From Ascarosepion bandense (Eukaryota > Mollusca > Cephalopoda > Sepiida > Sepiidae), in contig JBBBDQ010000914.1 in the NCBI GenBank assembly GCA_037127315.1, positions 506,501-570,500 of the forward strand: 64,000 nt of DNA. Direction: 5' to 3'. Position numbers and translations under genes: made by a program. The notes below the pieces were generated by a model. It was not told where the DNA came from. It saw nothing but the letters and a program-made list of their open reading frames with translations, and did not search any database. How positions within the stretch are numbered: the first letter of the stretch is position 1; each line of letters starts with the position of its first letter. This document shows, one piece after another, positions 1-12,644 of the stretch.

Positions 1-149
1 TTTTTGATCTTAGATCTCCGGTTGAGATTCGGAAAGAAATGATTATACACCAGAAATCAAAGAAAATAAAATAATAAGTAAGTAAATATGACTTAAATTC
101 ATCTTGGGAAGTATGTGAAATATAATACAAAAGAAAATGTGATTTTCTA

Positions 150-273
150 AGACAGCTTAGAGGTGGCACAAGACCGAGAGTATGGGTCATCCAGTGAGGA
201 TCGAACTCACTACTCAATCAGAATGGTTCTAGCAAGACAAGCTTGCTAAGCATTACACCAACTCGAGGTGCCC
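150..273 (-). mobile_element. tRNA-derived short SINE, family S1, copy 1
   Basis: Read on the minus strand, the 5' end resembles a tRNA: an acceptor-like GGGCACC, an A-box-like GAGTTGGTGTAATGC and a clear T-arm/B box, GTGAGTTCGATCCTCAC, whose flanks pair. A short body follows. Two further copies occur at 27828-27960 and 45083-45195, also on the minus strand and diverged, so this is a dispersed element rather than a working tRNA gene. The internal boxes would be a type-2 RNA polymerase III promoter. No poly(A) tail is seen. A decayed tRNA gene is less likely given the shared non-tRNA body. Confidence 0.65.
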
Positions 274-3054
274 AAACAGAAATGGAAAGAAAATAACTAA
301 AACCATGATTTAAATAATCTTCATAACATCTTACTTTTGCTGATTTAAGTAACAAACTAAATCCAATTATAAAATTTAAGAAACTAATAAAAAGAAAATT
401 TCATTTCAAATCTTACTGTTTATTCGATAATAATATAACTTTTTCTATAAATTTTTATTTCTTGCAAAGCTTCATTTCTTTAGAAACGTCATTTAACGAT
501 ATTTAATTAATTGATCTTTGTCTAGCCGAAGATCAATTTCCTAAATGGATGGAGTATGTCTTTCAAAGTAAGCATTTATAACAATATTTTATCTGGGATC
601 CAAAAATAGTTTTTTGAAATTAATAGTAAATATTTATTTCTGCTATGTGATCTGACGCAAAATTATTAAAATATTTCGTTCACTTTCAATTAACACATGG
701 GCTATGATTGTGATCGTTTTTCTAAACTGTTTCATTTTGCTGGATCATTTCGTTTGGGTTTAAAACATTTAACGTGTCTCAGTGTGGGGTTACCCGCATG
801 AAACCCAATCTCTATACCATATTTAAGTCCTTGTACCAAACTAGGTTAAGTTTAGTAAATAACGGCACGCGCTTCTATATATCTTCTTTATTGCATCGTT
901 TGTTTTATCTTTCAGAGGCGCCAAAGATATTCGCGTGGGCTATTCATCGTTTTCGCTTGTTATCGAGTAGGAAAAGGTCGAGGCCCGGAAATTACACCGG
1001 CATCTGTTTAGGAAATTGTTCTTGCGGTCGCTCGCTTAAGCAAATATCGATGTAACAAAACCAAAAAAAAAAAAATGAAAAACCAAAAACGAAGAGAGCT
1101 TTTGCCATCTTCCTATCTATTATTCCCTCAAAACATAGCTATATAAGAAATAGCCTTCTCTGTTTAGCTTAACATAGCATTGTAAAAATTTTCATTTACA
1201 GACAGTAAATTTGTGCGCTTGACACAGAGTAATGTTTAATAAACTAGTTCACTCTTTAATGTATAGATTTAAGAATTAAAAAGGTCCTCTCATATTTAAT
1301 CCCTGTGCCAAGCTAATCAAATGTTTTCTGAATATTTCGGTTGCCTCGCGTTCGTTTATCGAATGAGATTAATTATAATCAATAATTTTGAAAAGTGAAT
1401 ATTTTTATCTGAAATTTTAAGAAAATATTTAAGCAATATAATCACGATGTAAGGAAAATGCTTAATTTAAAGAAAAACATGAATATATAGATTAAATAAG
1501 TGCTAAACTGTCCTGAGCTTGTGCCAGACTAATCAAACCTCAATAAATATTTCTGAATTGATACCTTTGGTATTATTGAACTCGACCAGTAAATCATTCC
1601 TACTGTATAGTACGTTGTCGGTTATCTACCAAACACAAAATTGTTATTGCTAAGCAATATAAATTTTGTTAGAATTCTGTTACATACTTTTTAGTTAACT
1701 CGTTTAATCGAGTAGACTAATTTTACTGATTAGGTGTCCATAATAACAAGAAAAAACGAGGCTAAACAGTTTCCGATACTGACTCTTCCGAGCCAAACGA
1801 AGAAAAAAGTACAAATTGTTTGTACTACATTAAACAAAGCAATAAAAACAGCCAGAGAATAAGTAAAAGAAAAAATAATAATCATAATTCGATTACACCA
1901 CACTTTTCTTTCTGCTTCCAGTGAGAAGGCGAACCGGTTAGTTTTCATTTTTTGTTATTTTCATGTTTATTGTTGTTATTGTTTTGATTCACATCTTTAT
2001 GGCAATTTATTATTTGTTATCCTTGCTCTCATCCAATCACTTGTTTTATTTTTCATGTTTACTGCTGGATAACGTTATATACAAAATGTTAGTTTTCATC
2101 GTATTAATAAAGACATAATTTTTTAACTCATTAGGGATTAAAAAATATGAAGGATTGATTTCGGAAATCCAAGTTTAAGAGTTTAAGATAATTATCCCTG
2201 GATACAAGAAAGTATTTAAGTCTCATGTCCTGTAAACAGAAAAAAACTGTTATCTATGTTGGTTAATATGACAGGTTTAAAAGGAAATATTTCAATTTAT
2301 CTCTTCGAATCAGTTCCAGTTATGTGTTAAATAGCAAGCCAGACAAGGCTCTCCAACTGTCATTGGAAAACAGAAAGGTAGAACCATCATGAACGTGTAT
2401 ACTATACAACCTTTGCAAAATTATGGAATTTTAAGTTAGTTGCGGCGTGGGTTACTGAAATGGATTACAGTGGTCGATTAAAAATATATGTACGTTGTTA
2501 AAAGTTGAATATCGTGAAATGTTTGTAATGTATTAGATATCGATACAAAAGTGAAATCTGCATGCGTATTCAAAAAGCGAGCTACATTGTTGCTTTCAAC
2601 TTTCGCACTAATGTTCTTGCGAAATGAATAAAATAGCAGTGTAAACTGAGATCTCTAGATATGGGTGATAATCAACCAAACAGAAAGAAAACACTGACTC
2701 GTAAAACACGAAAGAAATCAAAGGAAAACTGCACTATTATATTTCCACAAGAAAGCATGACAATTCACCGATAAACAAGAAACAGAATCTGTAGAGAGTC
2801 CTAATTTCGGAAAGACCAGGGTATTTTAAGCAGCTACGGCATATTGCTACATTCAGGAATTTAGTCGTTTAAACAAACGAGCAAAACAGACGAGATTAAT
2901 TAATTTTACCGCATGCTAACCCTCATTTGCATGTTACAAAAACGATGAAGCAAAAATGTTGGTAGGATATTTTTAATTCTTTCCTTTCCTCATAGCCTAT
3001 AAGTTGTTTTACTTCAGTAATCTTAGAATTATTTCGAATATTTGTTCGTATCAT
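274..3054. other. AT-rich stretch without recognisable genes
   Basis: No gene, exon or known repeat is recognised. Reading frames at 774-1055 (+) and 1730-1948 (-) show no domain and look like chance. Two similar segments, 1304-1348 and 1521-1565 (both starting TGTGCCA and containing CTAATCAAA), hint at an old local duplication. Confidence 0.5.
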
Positions 3055-3305
3055 GGTTGATATAAATGTTATAATAGACACAACGTTTCGACTAAGTACT
3101 CTCTTGTCATCATCAGGTGTCCATAGATTAGCTGATCTGGATTATCTCATTGACTATTGCGAAATATCCGGTGAAATCAATTATTGTTCTTTCACATTGG
3201 AATTTAGTTCCTCACTATCAAATTTAAGGATCGAACTCATAACCACTAGATGATACTAACATACGTATAACCAACTACTATATCCACTACGCCACAGTCC
3301 CTAAG
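3055..3305 (-). mobile_element. tRNA-headed SINE with hammerhead-like tail, family S5
   Basis: On the minus strand the element begins with a tRNA-like head: A-box-like TGGCGTAGTGGATA near 3290 and B box GAGTTCGATCC near 3228. About 110 bp of body follows, then a tail with CTGATGATGAC, a short hairpin closing in GTC, and GAAACGTTGTGTC. This head-body-tail plan matches family S4 (12.6, 32, 61 and 62 kb), although the sequence is different. Only one copy is visible here. Pol III transcription is inferred from the boxes. Confidence 0.55.
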
Positions 3306-3394
3306 TGGTGTATTTTAAGAGACTTTTATGTTCAGTGTCAGATGGATTTTGACAACTGGATTATATTAATGGGTTCGTGCCACGTGTGATAATT

Positions 3395-4976
3395 TATATT
3401 TATTTTTGAGAGAGTAATTTTCAATAATTTTTAATCGTTTCACCCTAAGCAAGGCGATACTAACACTAATGCGCAGGGGGCTACAGAAGAGTAAAAGTTT
3501 TGATAATAGGAGAGTAAAGAGTAAGATGAACCAGCTACAGGGTGTGTCAGAGAAAGAGCAAGAAAAGGATGGGGACACAGGTGTGAAGACAATTGCGAAA
3601 GTAGAAAGAAAGTAAAAGAAGAAGATAAACAGGGTGATGTAGAAAGAACTGGAGTCAAGTGGATAAGGGATCGGTATTGACATTGCATTTAAATACCTAG
3701 AAGGGAGTTCCACAGGCGAGAATTGCGAGAAAAGAAGCTGATGGAGTAGAACTGTCGGCGGCATTTGGTTAATCTAACTGTAAATAGGTGGGACCTTGTT
3801 GTCAGTCTGGTTGCAAGAGTAAATTCTTGTGGTGAGGACACCATTGACTTCGTCGGAACAGAAACCATGAAAATATTTGTAGAAAGGAAATCCAGATCCC
3901 GCTGGTGAGAAAGTGACTTTATTTGAGCCGCTATGTCGGGACCTATCACATTACAGCTTCTCCTTTGGAGCCTGTTGAGAACACTGAAATGAACAGCAGA
4001 TGCGCCTGACCATATATGTCAGCAGTATTCTATGCACGGACAGATGGTTGATTTTTATATGTGCAAGATGGAAAAAACCTTCTCGCACGAACACAGTGAC
4101 CTAACCTTCCAAGCAGTGGATTTAGCTATTGACTTAATGTAATGATTCCACTTGAGATCAGAAGATAGGGTAAGGCCGAGTAGACGCAGTATATTGTTTT
4201 CAGAGAGACTCGCTTGGTGCATGCTTATGGGGTGCAGGAGAGGTTGCCTGTGATGATTGAGAGCAGTTTAGTTTTAGAAGCAGTACAATTTACAAGCCAC
4301 TTACCCCAGTCAACCATTGAGTGTAGATCCTTCTCAAGATCTGCAGCGAGGATTTCTTACTGATGCAGGAGTAAATTGTGTTTTCATCTCCGTAGATGCC
4401 TGCTTGGGACTTGATCAAATTTGGAAGATCATTTATTAATATCAGGAAGAGTGTCGGGTCTAGGACAGAGCCCTGGGGGACACCAGCATACTTGCAGTAA
4501 GATATGGAGGCATGCTCATTCAAGAAGACCTTCATTATGCGGTTAGATAAGAGAGATTGCACCATATCAAGCAAGCGACCGGTGATACCATAACGCCGCA
4601 GCTTGCGCAGAAGGCCAGCATGCCTAACCCTATCAAACGCCTTGGAGAGATCCAGGGCAAGCGCACGAGTTTCGCCGACATTATCAAGGGCCTGGAATGT
4701 GTACACCGTGATGGTCGTTAACATATTGGCAATATACATAGCTAAGCGGAATTTATACTGTGTTTGAGAACAGTTTATGGGCAGTAAGATGTTGAACTAT
4801 TTCAGCAGTGATAATAGCCTGGAACACTTTTCCAAAAATTATTAGAAGGATGATAGGGCGATAGTTGGATGGGTTCGAGAGTTCCACTGAGTTTTTAAAT
4901 ACAGGAATCACAGAAGAGGAATTCCAGCTGAAATTGGAAAACGTCTCTCTGATTGACAATTCAGTCATTATCTATT
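3395..4976 (-). mobile_element. LINE-A (jockey/CR1-like non-LTR retrotransposon), 5'-truncated and decayed
   Basis: Minus-strand reverse transcriptase fragments lie in order: SNYRP (about 4860-4880), LDLSKAFDRVRH (about 4655-4620), AGVPQGSVLDPTLF (about 4490-4450), the catalytic box decayed to YGDENT (about 4390), and the C-terminal FFSRNSRLWNSL near 3720. The 3' end at about 3395-3445 carries the family terminus (CTTGCTTAGGGTGAAACGATTAAA on the minus strand). The N-terminal endonuclease is absent because the element is 5'-truncated at about 4976, next to a 5S rRNA copy. Stops and frameshifts break the frame (pieces at 3689-3949, 4290-4739 and 4753-4968), so it is dead. The subclade within the CR1/jockey superclade is not determined. 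Confidence 0.9.
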
Positions 4977-4984
4977 ACATCACC

Positions 4985-5095
4985 CGCACGTCCAAGCTTA
5001 CAGACCCTGGTATTCCCAATAACGCTCGACGTTGCTTGAATTCGGTAATTGTACGGGAATCAGTGGTTCAACGTGAAGTGCCCGTAAGCCGGATT
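4985..5095 (-). pseudogene. 5S rRNA-derived pseudogene, internally deleted
   Basis: The reverse complement starts GGCTTACGGGCACTTCACG and ends GGGAATACCAGGGTCTGTAAGCTT, matching both ends of animal 5S rRNA (GTCTACGGCCATACCACG ... CTGGGAATACCAGG). It also retains ACCGAATTCAAGCAACGTCG, corresponding to the internal control region. The segment that should hold TTAGTACCTGGATGGGAGACC is largely deleted. It lies immediately upstream of the 5' break of the neighbouring LINE-A. It may be a retropseudogene or the remnant of a 5S-headed SINE3-type element; no SINE body is recognised. Confidence 0.8.
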
Positions 5096-5309
5096 TAACA
5101 AAAGTTTAAAATATTTTTAACACTTTCGATAGTTGTGCTATGTATAGGAGTAAAGCAATTGAAAAAAAAAACAGCGCCACCACCAAATAAATTTTCTTCA
5201 GTAGGTCCTTTTGTCTGGTTACGCTAAAAGTTGTGCTAGTACTATGTAACTCAGTACTAACGAGCAAATGATCGTGTCACCGGTGACTAAAGCTGTTCCC
5301 CCACAAAAA

Positions 5310-5505
5310 TTTTCTAATGAGGAAAGCTGTTAAATACCTAGCAATATTAAAAACAAGACCTGTCAACCTTACGAAGAATTTTCTTGTAAGATCAACGACT
5401 ATCTGGAATAAATTAAACTCCGTACTTTTACATACAGACAGTGCAGTGATAAGATGGCATCGCTGGCTAAAAGACTTCATGGAGTGAAAATAACGGCCAC
5501 TGAAG
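5310..5505 (+). mobile_element. Possible C-terminal fragment of a LINE ORF2
   Basis: The plus-strand translation around 5360-5470 contains TKNFLVRSTTIWNKL, resembling the C-terminal W-N-x-L box of many LINE ORF2 proteins (LINE-A here ends SRLWNSLP). The match is short and no 3' terminus is visible. The minus-strand frame at 5277-5651 is then a shadow. Confidence 0.3.
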
Positions 5506-7070
5506 AGAGTTACCTCACCTAAGCAACCAGGTGTCCGTGACCAAGGCGCCCTTTCCAAATAGAAAACATCGGCTTGGTAATTTTTTTTATAATTTAAAAA
5601 AAAATATTTATAACCTAGAGCAGATTTACTTCCATAAGTCATGCTACACATAAATTAATACCTATTCGACTTTCAAACCTAACATGTAGCGGGGACTGCA
5701 CAAATGCTTAGTTACGACCTTGTGATCACACTCGATCGTGGGGTTGATGATGATTTTGCAACCAATCATTGAATAATTAATGCTTTTACTGAAGTTATAT
5801 CAAGTTTACTATTTGTATGTAATCCTTAATAATTAATGGACAACCAGATCATTGGTGAGAACTAGTGCAATACGTATTGATAATAATGAGATTGAATTAA
5901 TCTTTCGTTTTTTGTGATTTGTAGATTCCCGAGAAAAGCTTATTTTGAAGTTAAAAATATTTTCGATTTAGACGATTCCTATTAACGTTTGGGAGGTCAC
6001 TCAGTTCAACTAGAAAATTTTAATCAACAAACATCTCAATTAAATGGTTTTATTTGTAGTGAAAAATCAATTTAAAAAATTATTTTGGCTGTCGAGGATT
6101 TTTTTCCTATTTCGTTCAGAAAAATTAAAGGAAAATATTTCAACATCGCATACACACCCAAACTTAGATATTACAATATAAAACTATAAAAGATAATTTT
6201 CAAACTTACTTTGAAATTTTTTATAAATGCGCATGTGCATAAAAAAAGAAAAATTCGTTTATTTTATAATAGATGCAACTAAATTCTCAAGTATTTCTAT
6301 TAGGTATTTTATCTCCAGACCAAAGGAGTGGTTTTCTATACAACCATCAATCGACCAATTTATTTTTCATATCAATAACCTAAAATTTTTATTTATTTAT
6401 TTCATCCTAAAATAGTTTCTTTTGATCATTGTTATTTAGTATTGTTATGCGTTTACTAAAAAGAGCCATTTCTAAATGATAGCAATTATAATTTATTGGC
6501 AATATTATTTATACTATGACAGAATACAGAACAAATGAAAATAACCGCATTCCAATTAAAATAATTAAGAGGATGGCGTGAAGTAAATTTTTATCTTAGG
6601 CGTCAAATGTTGATTGTCCGATCAATATTTTCGAACAGTCTATATTATTTTGATTAGAATATGCGTTATTTGCTTTTTCGTGGAAGCTTTTTTTAATGTA
6701 GTTACACACCCAAACTTTACGCCGAACGTTTGCAATATAAAAAAGTCGCAATGAATAGCAAAACAGTATGTCGTCTTCAACTTTAAGTTTTAAACGAAAT
6801 GTAAATGGTCCTAATACGCACTTGCTTCCAAAAAGAAAATATTCTTCATCACTTCCTGATGGATTTTATTAACAAAGTGTAAAGTAAACAGAAATTAATC
6901 TATATAGACTATTATTTCGAATATATTCATGTATACGGAGTGTTGTCTTCATATTTTTTAAAATTTTTATAGATTTAGACTGTTGTAATCTAAGCTTCTT
7001 CATGTGGGTTTTATTTATGATATGCTTTTGGAAAGCTTAAAATGTATTATTTTTTCAATACATTTGATTT
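5506..7070. other. AT-rich stretch, nothing recognised
   Basis: No gene or familiar repeat is visible. Two short look-alike segments (about 6150-6190 and 6704-6742, both containing ACACCCAAACTT followed by CAATATAAAA) may be ends of an unknown short repeat. Confidence 0.4.
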
Positions 7071-7071
7071 T

Positions 7072-7925
7072 TTTAATCATTTCACCACGAGCAAGATAGA
7101 AATGCCACTGATGAGCGGGGGGTGGCTACAAAATTGTAAAAATTAGAAAAGAGTGAGGAGTACAAACTAGTTAGAAAGGAGCAATAGAAAGCTGAGAATG
7201 CAGGTGCGATGACAGATACATAGGTGGAGAGAAAGGGAATGATATATGGGGGTGGGGAGAGAGCTAGAGTCCAGTGGTTAATAGATAAGTATTGATATTG
7301 CATTTAAATTTCTGGAGGTTGTAGCCGTCAGGAATGCAAGAATATGGGAGCGAGTTCCACAGGCGGGAAGTGCGAGAGAAGAAGCTGCAGGAGTAGAATT
7401 GTCGTCTGCATTTGGCTAACCTGACTGTGAATGGGTGGGACCCAGTTGCTAGTCTGGTTGCACGAGTAAACACCTGTTGAGGAGGCACCAGTGACTTAAG
7501 TTCGTCCGAGCAGAAGCCATGAAACTATTTATAGAACAGACAAAGGGAGGCCACATTTCGACGGTGGGGAAATGGCTGCAGTCTAGCCGCCACATCACTA
7601 CCTATCACATTGCAGACTCTCCTTTGGAGCCTGTCAAGAACACTGAGGAGAACGGCAGGGCCGCCTGACCATAAATGGTAGCAGTACTCCATGCACGGAC
7701 GGATGGTTAACTTGTATATATGCAGGTTGGATTCAGTGGGGAGAAACATCCTGGTTCGACATAGTGACCCAACCTTCTTAGCAGTAGATTTAGCTATGAA
7801 TTCAATATAGTGGTTCCATTTGAGGTTTGAGGAGAGGGTAAGGTCGAGGAGGCGTAGTGTGTTGCTCTCAGGGAGAATCTCTTGGTCCATGCTTATGGGA
7901 GGCAGGAGAGGTTGCCTGTGATTTA
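7072..7925 (-). mobile_element. LINE-A, 3' portion only
   Basis: This holds the last third of LINE-A ORF2 plus its 3' UTR. In order on the minus strand: ILPESNTLRLLDLTLSSNLKW (7880-7810), CMEYCYHLWSG near 7690, RRNVASLCLFYK (7560-7525), a frame change, then PPQQVFTRATRLATGSHPF (7488-7430) and RTSRLWNSLP. The 3' terminus (GGTGAAATGATTAAAAAAA on the minus strand) is at 7072-7090. The element is 5'-truncated near 7925, so the polymerase core is missing. The frame at 7082-7303 is 3' UTR and not coding. Confidence 0.9.
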
Positions 7926-8237
7926 GGTGATTATAGTTATCATCAGCCAACTGTTGAGCCAAATAATCATTTCCGTTAAATCCGGTATTATTTATACAAA
8001 TTAAAAGAAAAATGCGGTATTATTTATAAAACCGATCGAATCTTTTTCTTCTAACTCACCCCAAATAATATAAGGTTACCTATCGCCAATATTAAGTCAG
8101 GCCAAGCAATTATAAATTTTAAATCAAAGTTTGTTTTTCAACTTTTTACATTCTTTTGAAATTATAAATATATACTCAAATTAGCTTTGCTTGGCTCACA
8201 ACAACTCTAAAATGAAAAATTACCAACATCTTTTATG

Positions 8238-8440
8238 ATCATTTCAAACCAAGCAAAGCAGAAATGCCACTGAGACAGAGAGGGATACAGCCAGAGAATT
8301 TAAAAACGTACAGCTGAAGTCAAAGGAAAGATAAGAGATGGATAGGAGTCATGTAGATAAAAGATGGCAACTGACGTTGCATTTAAAATTTTGGAGATTG
8401 TAGTTAACAGAGAGTTATTCACATTTCGTAGGCGCTGATG
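8238..8440 (-). mobile_element. LINE-A 3' UTR fragment
   Basis: The sequence aligns with the 3' UTR of the 59-kb LINE-A copy: the terminal GGTTTGAAATGATCATAAAA on the minus strand, the inverted counterpart of GTTGCATTTAAAATTT, and TTCGTAGGCGC corresponding to TTCCACAGGCGG. Only about 200 bp remain and the copy is strongly diverged. No coding part is left. Confidence 0.65.
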
Positions 8441-11222
8441 ATAAACGAGGTACTTAGCCACAAAGAATGTTTTCATAATTTAATTTTTTAAGTCTATTTT
8501 CAGCTTGTTTATCGATGATAGCACGAACGAAAAATCTCACTTAGAGATAAAGCACACTAGTCACCCACTGAAGTGCAATAGAAGGCTTCGCTGTGTAAAA
8601 ATTTTAGTGCAACTGTTAGTAAATTTAACTTATTCTTATTTGGGTGGGAGTTAACAGAAACAATCCAGTATTATATATAGATTAAAAGAATCCAGTGTTC
8701 ATAATAAAAATAATTAATAAAAAATAAAAATCCACTATTATTTATAGGTTTCTAAAAACTCTTATTTATAGTTTTATAACAATACATTAATGCACGGTAT
8801 CCCCCAAATGGATTAGTAATGTGATTTGCCATAACATTCAGAGAAATATAGTCGACTACTTTTCCTGTTGCCTACTTTACGATCTTTGAATTCAAAACTC
8901 CATCTCCTAGATTGGCTCCTAGATTGGATAGATAGAATTAGTGTGAAACTGAACTCTCCAAACGATTATGTCTATTTAAACTTGACTTGCTGATTCCACT
9001 ATCTAACAGCGTCGATAACCTTTATGTTATGTAGTTCTCTTATATTGCTATATATGTTAAGTTATATCTAATGTCAAATATGGACTTGTTGGTCTGTCCT
9101 AATATGCAGAAACCGCAGCTCACAAAGAAATAAAACTCCCAGCAATCAGTCACGATTATTACAGATTTGTGTATGAAATAAACAAATCTGTTGTGTATGA
9201 AATAAACATTTTTCCGTTGAGGCTTTCAAAATAAAATTGCGCCAAAAATGGTGTATATATCGTTAAATTAACCAATTAAACAAAATTTAAAATACTTCTT
9301 CTTACTGATAATTTTTCAGTGCATATTTAAACAAAGATAACTTCCATTAATTTAAATCACTGCTAACGTAGAACTAAAATTGCAATGGCTCAACAGTTAA
9401 AAGTTAGGATAATATTAGTAATCATTTACTGAATAATGCTAGACAGGTCCTGCCGCTCTCATTTTCATATATATTTTTGATATATTTTTTGTAAAATGAA
9501 TAAATGGTTAAAAAAAAACAAAAAAAAACTACATTCCATATAGAAAAAAATTTACGTCATGGATTTTCCATTTTTTTAGGTCCCCATGCGAAGATGTAGT
9601 ATTATGGTATATGTAGTGCATAAGATGATGGACGAGTTCTTGTGGTGAATGTGTATATTGTGATAGGGTTAGTTAATGTATGCGTACAGTAATAATAAAT
9701 CATTTATATTAATAAGGATATATTTTTCAAAAGAGCAGTGTGGATGGACATAGAAAGCATGTATAGAGACAAGATGATCTAAATTACAAATTAAGTAATC
9801 TTACCCGAATAATTAATCAGAATATTCCCAAATTTTGACTTTAGTTGACAAAAGATGTAATTGTCCTCAAAGTAATATTTATGGAAAAAAATATCAGAAA
9901 GTAGTTCGTTTTAGATGACTTCAGTTGTAAAGTGTTTAAGCATAGCTCTAATGCAAGTGTGCCTATTTAATATATTTGTGAGTTTCTGTATGAAGTGAAA
10001 CTGAAAATATTTTAAAAAGAGGATTGATTGTGTGACATACATTAAATCCAGAGATTTTTCCGGTATAATAAATTATTCTCCATTTCTTCATGAACAAGAG
10101 AAATTAACTATTAAAGAATAGTAATTTATCTCATTTAAATAAGCGTGATCATGTCTTCTTGTAAATGCCATTGGCTGTTGTCCTAATTAATCCACTGAGA
10201 AACCCTTTTTTCGTAGTTTTGCTTGTTTTCAAGGATTTAATGAGATCGCATCTGGTGCTAAAAATAATTGAGACTGAACGAATAAATATATAAAATGTGT
10301 TAGTCAAAAATATACTGAATAAGTGTCAGGTTATTTTTTCCTTCAAAATATGTTTTTTCATGAAAAGTTATTAGTGTGTTAGTGCGCAAAATTATGTTTA
10401 GTCGTTAGATATATTTTAAACATTTATCTGGCTTGAGGGAGAATAAAATCACTATTTTGCTCAACAAAAGTTGCGCCATGCTGGTGTTTGTTTTGCGTCA
10501 TAAATGTATAAAATTGTATTTTTGCTTCCAAGTACAGTACAACTTTTCCGTTTTAAGTGTTTGTATGTTAAAGTACAGGCTTTTATTTTTTAAACAAAAT
10601 ATTAAGTAGTTTATCTAAAATAGATAAGAAGTTATGGTATTTCAAATGTCGACACACGCTAAACACGATTTTCTCGTTGTTTTTTGTGGCAGAAAGTACT
10701 AATTCTAAACGTCACAAGCATTTTTATCAGCTAAGATGTACGTCTTGCGTAACGACTAAATTGTCGGTGAATAGAATCATCAAAGCAAGTTCAAAATCTC
10801 ACTTTAGCATTCTTTATTACCTTCCCACTGCTGGTATTAGTAAAAGCATAAAATAATATTTATTGTTGATTGCAAAGTAGACAGTTCAAGAACTGTGTAT
10901 TCGGGTCGTCAAAATCAATAAGGTACAGAAATATAATTTTGTAAGGTTGTAAAAGACCGTGCAAAATATGACACGGTAATCCGATTACACAAAATATTGA
11001 TTGGTTCGTTTTAAAAGTCTGTTGAGTTTACATAAAGCCAGAAAATATTTTACATTGCAATTATATTTTAGAGATAATGGTTTCAGTGATACAGATCTTA
11101 CAAATTAACCCATAGCCGGGGAAAAGAGATGGATTCATGCATTTTCCAATGATATTTGTGAATAAGTAAATTATAGCGAAACAACTGGAACTTAAAAATT
11201 CCGAGACATTAAAACTTACATC
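8441..11222. other. AT-rich intergenic stretch, nothing recognised
   Basis: There are many stops in all frames, short A-rich runs (9508-9530) and no domain, tRNA-like box or terminal repeat that I can support. Confidence 0.4.
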
Positions 11223-11224
11223 TC

Positions 11225-11357
11225 CCTCACATCCAGCTTACAGTAACTGGTATTCTCAAGCAGTCATCCATGTAGTTACTGACTATATTCGACGGTGCTT
11301 AACTTCGGTGATCGTAGCAGAAACTGTGTTTCAACATGACGCAGTCGTACGCCAATA
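11225..11357 (-). pseudogene. 5S rRNA-derived pseudogene, near full length
   Basis: The reverse complement follows animal 5S rRNA along its whole length: GCGTACGACTGCGTCATG at the 5' end, GATCACCGAAGTTAAGCA over the internal promoter A box, TCAGTAACTACATGGATGAC over the region of TTAGTACCTGGATGGGAGAC, and GAATACCAGTTACTGTAAGC at the 3' end. Roughly one base in five or six differs from my memory of 5S, so it is not functional. Unlike the 4985-5095 copy it keeps the central segment. Single dispersed copies, rather than a tandem array, point to retroposition or a 5S-headed SINE. Confidence 0.85.
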
Positions 11358-12514
11358 ACACAAAGGAATAACAAAACATGTCTTCAAGAAACTAAGCAAA
11401 GTATTAATATATAAAAAGATTAAGTTCGAAACGAACAAAAACCTTATGAACTGTGATGTAATACATCCTATAAGACAGTGGATGTTGGATACCTCCTCAC
11501 AGATGAAGTTTAAAGTTTCGGAACTCATCCAGTCTCATTGGAGAGAAATCCAGATGAAGAGTTTTTCAACTCGTAATTAAGTTTGTTACTCTCTGTCTTT
11601 AGGCAGAGACAAACCCAGACGGGGCTCTGCAGAGGGTCAGAGATTCGTTTGGGGAAAAACAAACTATATCCTTACCCTGCCTCCTGAACAGTCTACGGGA
11701 ATTTTAACCTGAGCTTAAGAGCTCGGATTTCTACATTAATGTGACCTTGTGTCACATCCAACATCAGTGGGGGAGGTTTCTGGTAAATATCTAGATGAAG
11801 AAAAACTTTGATGTGATACAGTTGTAGTTCTGGTGCGGACTGTAAAATAGCATGGAAGAAGCATGAGTGATATAAGGGAGATTTTTGAAAGTAGCAACCA
11901 CAAGAAAAACACTTTTAATTAGAAAGCGACATTTCACATTTTTATACAGATAATGAGGAAAGAGGGTCTGGATAATATCACACTCACATGACATGTTGAA
12001 TGGTAATAATTGAGCGGGAAACTACAAGTTAGCTACCCAATGAGACTCTGGAGAACAGCAACAAATAAGGGTCGTAAAGGGTTAAAATGTTTTAGCGAAA
12101 AAAATACATAAATATGTTGAGATATAAGAGGCATAAAATGAGCGGAATAAATCCATTTCTTTTCTTTGGTAATGGAAAATAATAGGACATTTAATATCTT
12201 TGAGCTTTTTAAAACTGTCTATCTTGGGTTAAGATTTTGGCAAATAACTTACTAAAACATTACTTTTGATCGATGTAGAAAGAACATTGAACTGAAACCG
12301 TAATCCAACATGTGACTGAGACAATAAAACACCGGTAAAAAACTGGTGACAGCAAGCGTCTTAACATAATGAACATTATTTTATCTTTAAATTTATTCTT
12401 CTGAAGTAAACAATATTTTAATTATTTTCAACTTGAAAACTTTTGGTAGATATATATTTTATGTTTCCTTTTTTCAATAAAAAATAAAGCTTCCATTAAA
12501 TACACTTCTTATTA
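11358..12514. other. No recognised gene
   Basis: Unrecognised sequence. The frames at 11331-11528 (-), partly over the 5S copy, and 11791-11994 (-) have no recognisable domain. Confidence 0.4.
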
Positions 12515-12612
12515 GTGTTGTCCGAATCTTTACAGCCATATTCCTGATATTTCAACCGTTGCACACGTCAGCCTTTTTCAGGTGATTGGAATATTGCACC
12601 GAACCCTTTATT
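12515..12612 (-). mobile_element. S4 SINE tail fragment, inverted to the next copy
   Basis: Minus-strand sequence with the S4 tail order: GGTTCGGTGCAATATTCC, CACCTGAAAAAGGC, the hairpin region, TTGAAATATC, ATGGCTGTAAAGA. CpG decay has changed CGAAACGTCG to TGAAATATCA. The head and body are missing. It faces away from the complete plus-strand copy at 12645. Confidence 0.6.
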
Positions 12613-12644
12613 TTGAGCACTAGGATATATTATTCTCTTTCCAG

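Noticed and set aside
150..273. A functional tRNA gene
   Set aside because: Diverged copies at 27.8 and 45.1 kb share the flanking body, and the acceptor stem is not closed, so it is a SINE.
774..1055. 93-codon plus frame as a host exon
   Set aside because: No domain, no splice context and no repeat match; length is compatible with chance.
7082..7303. 73-codon minus frame (and 3440-3688)
   Set aside because: Lies in the LINE-A 3' UTR, downstream of the ORF2 stop.
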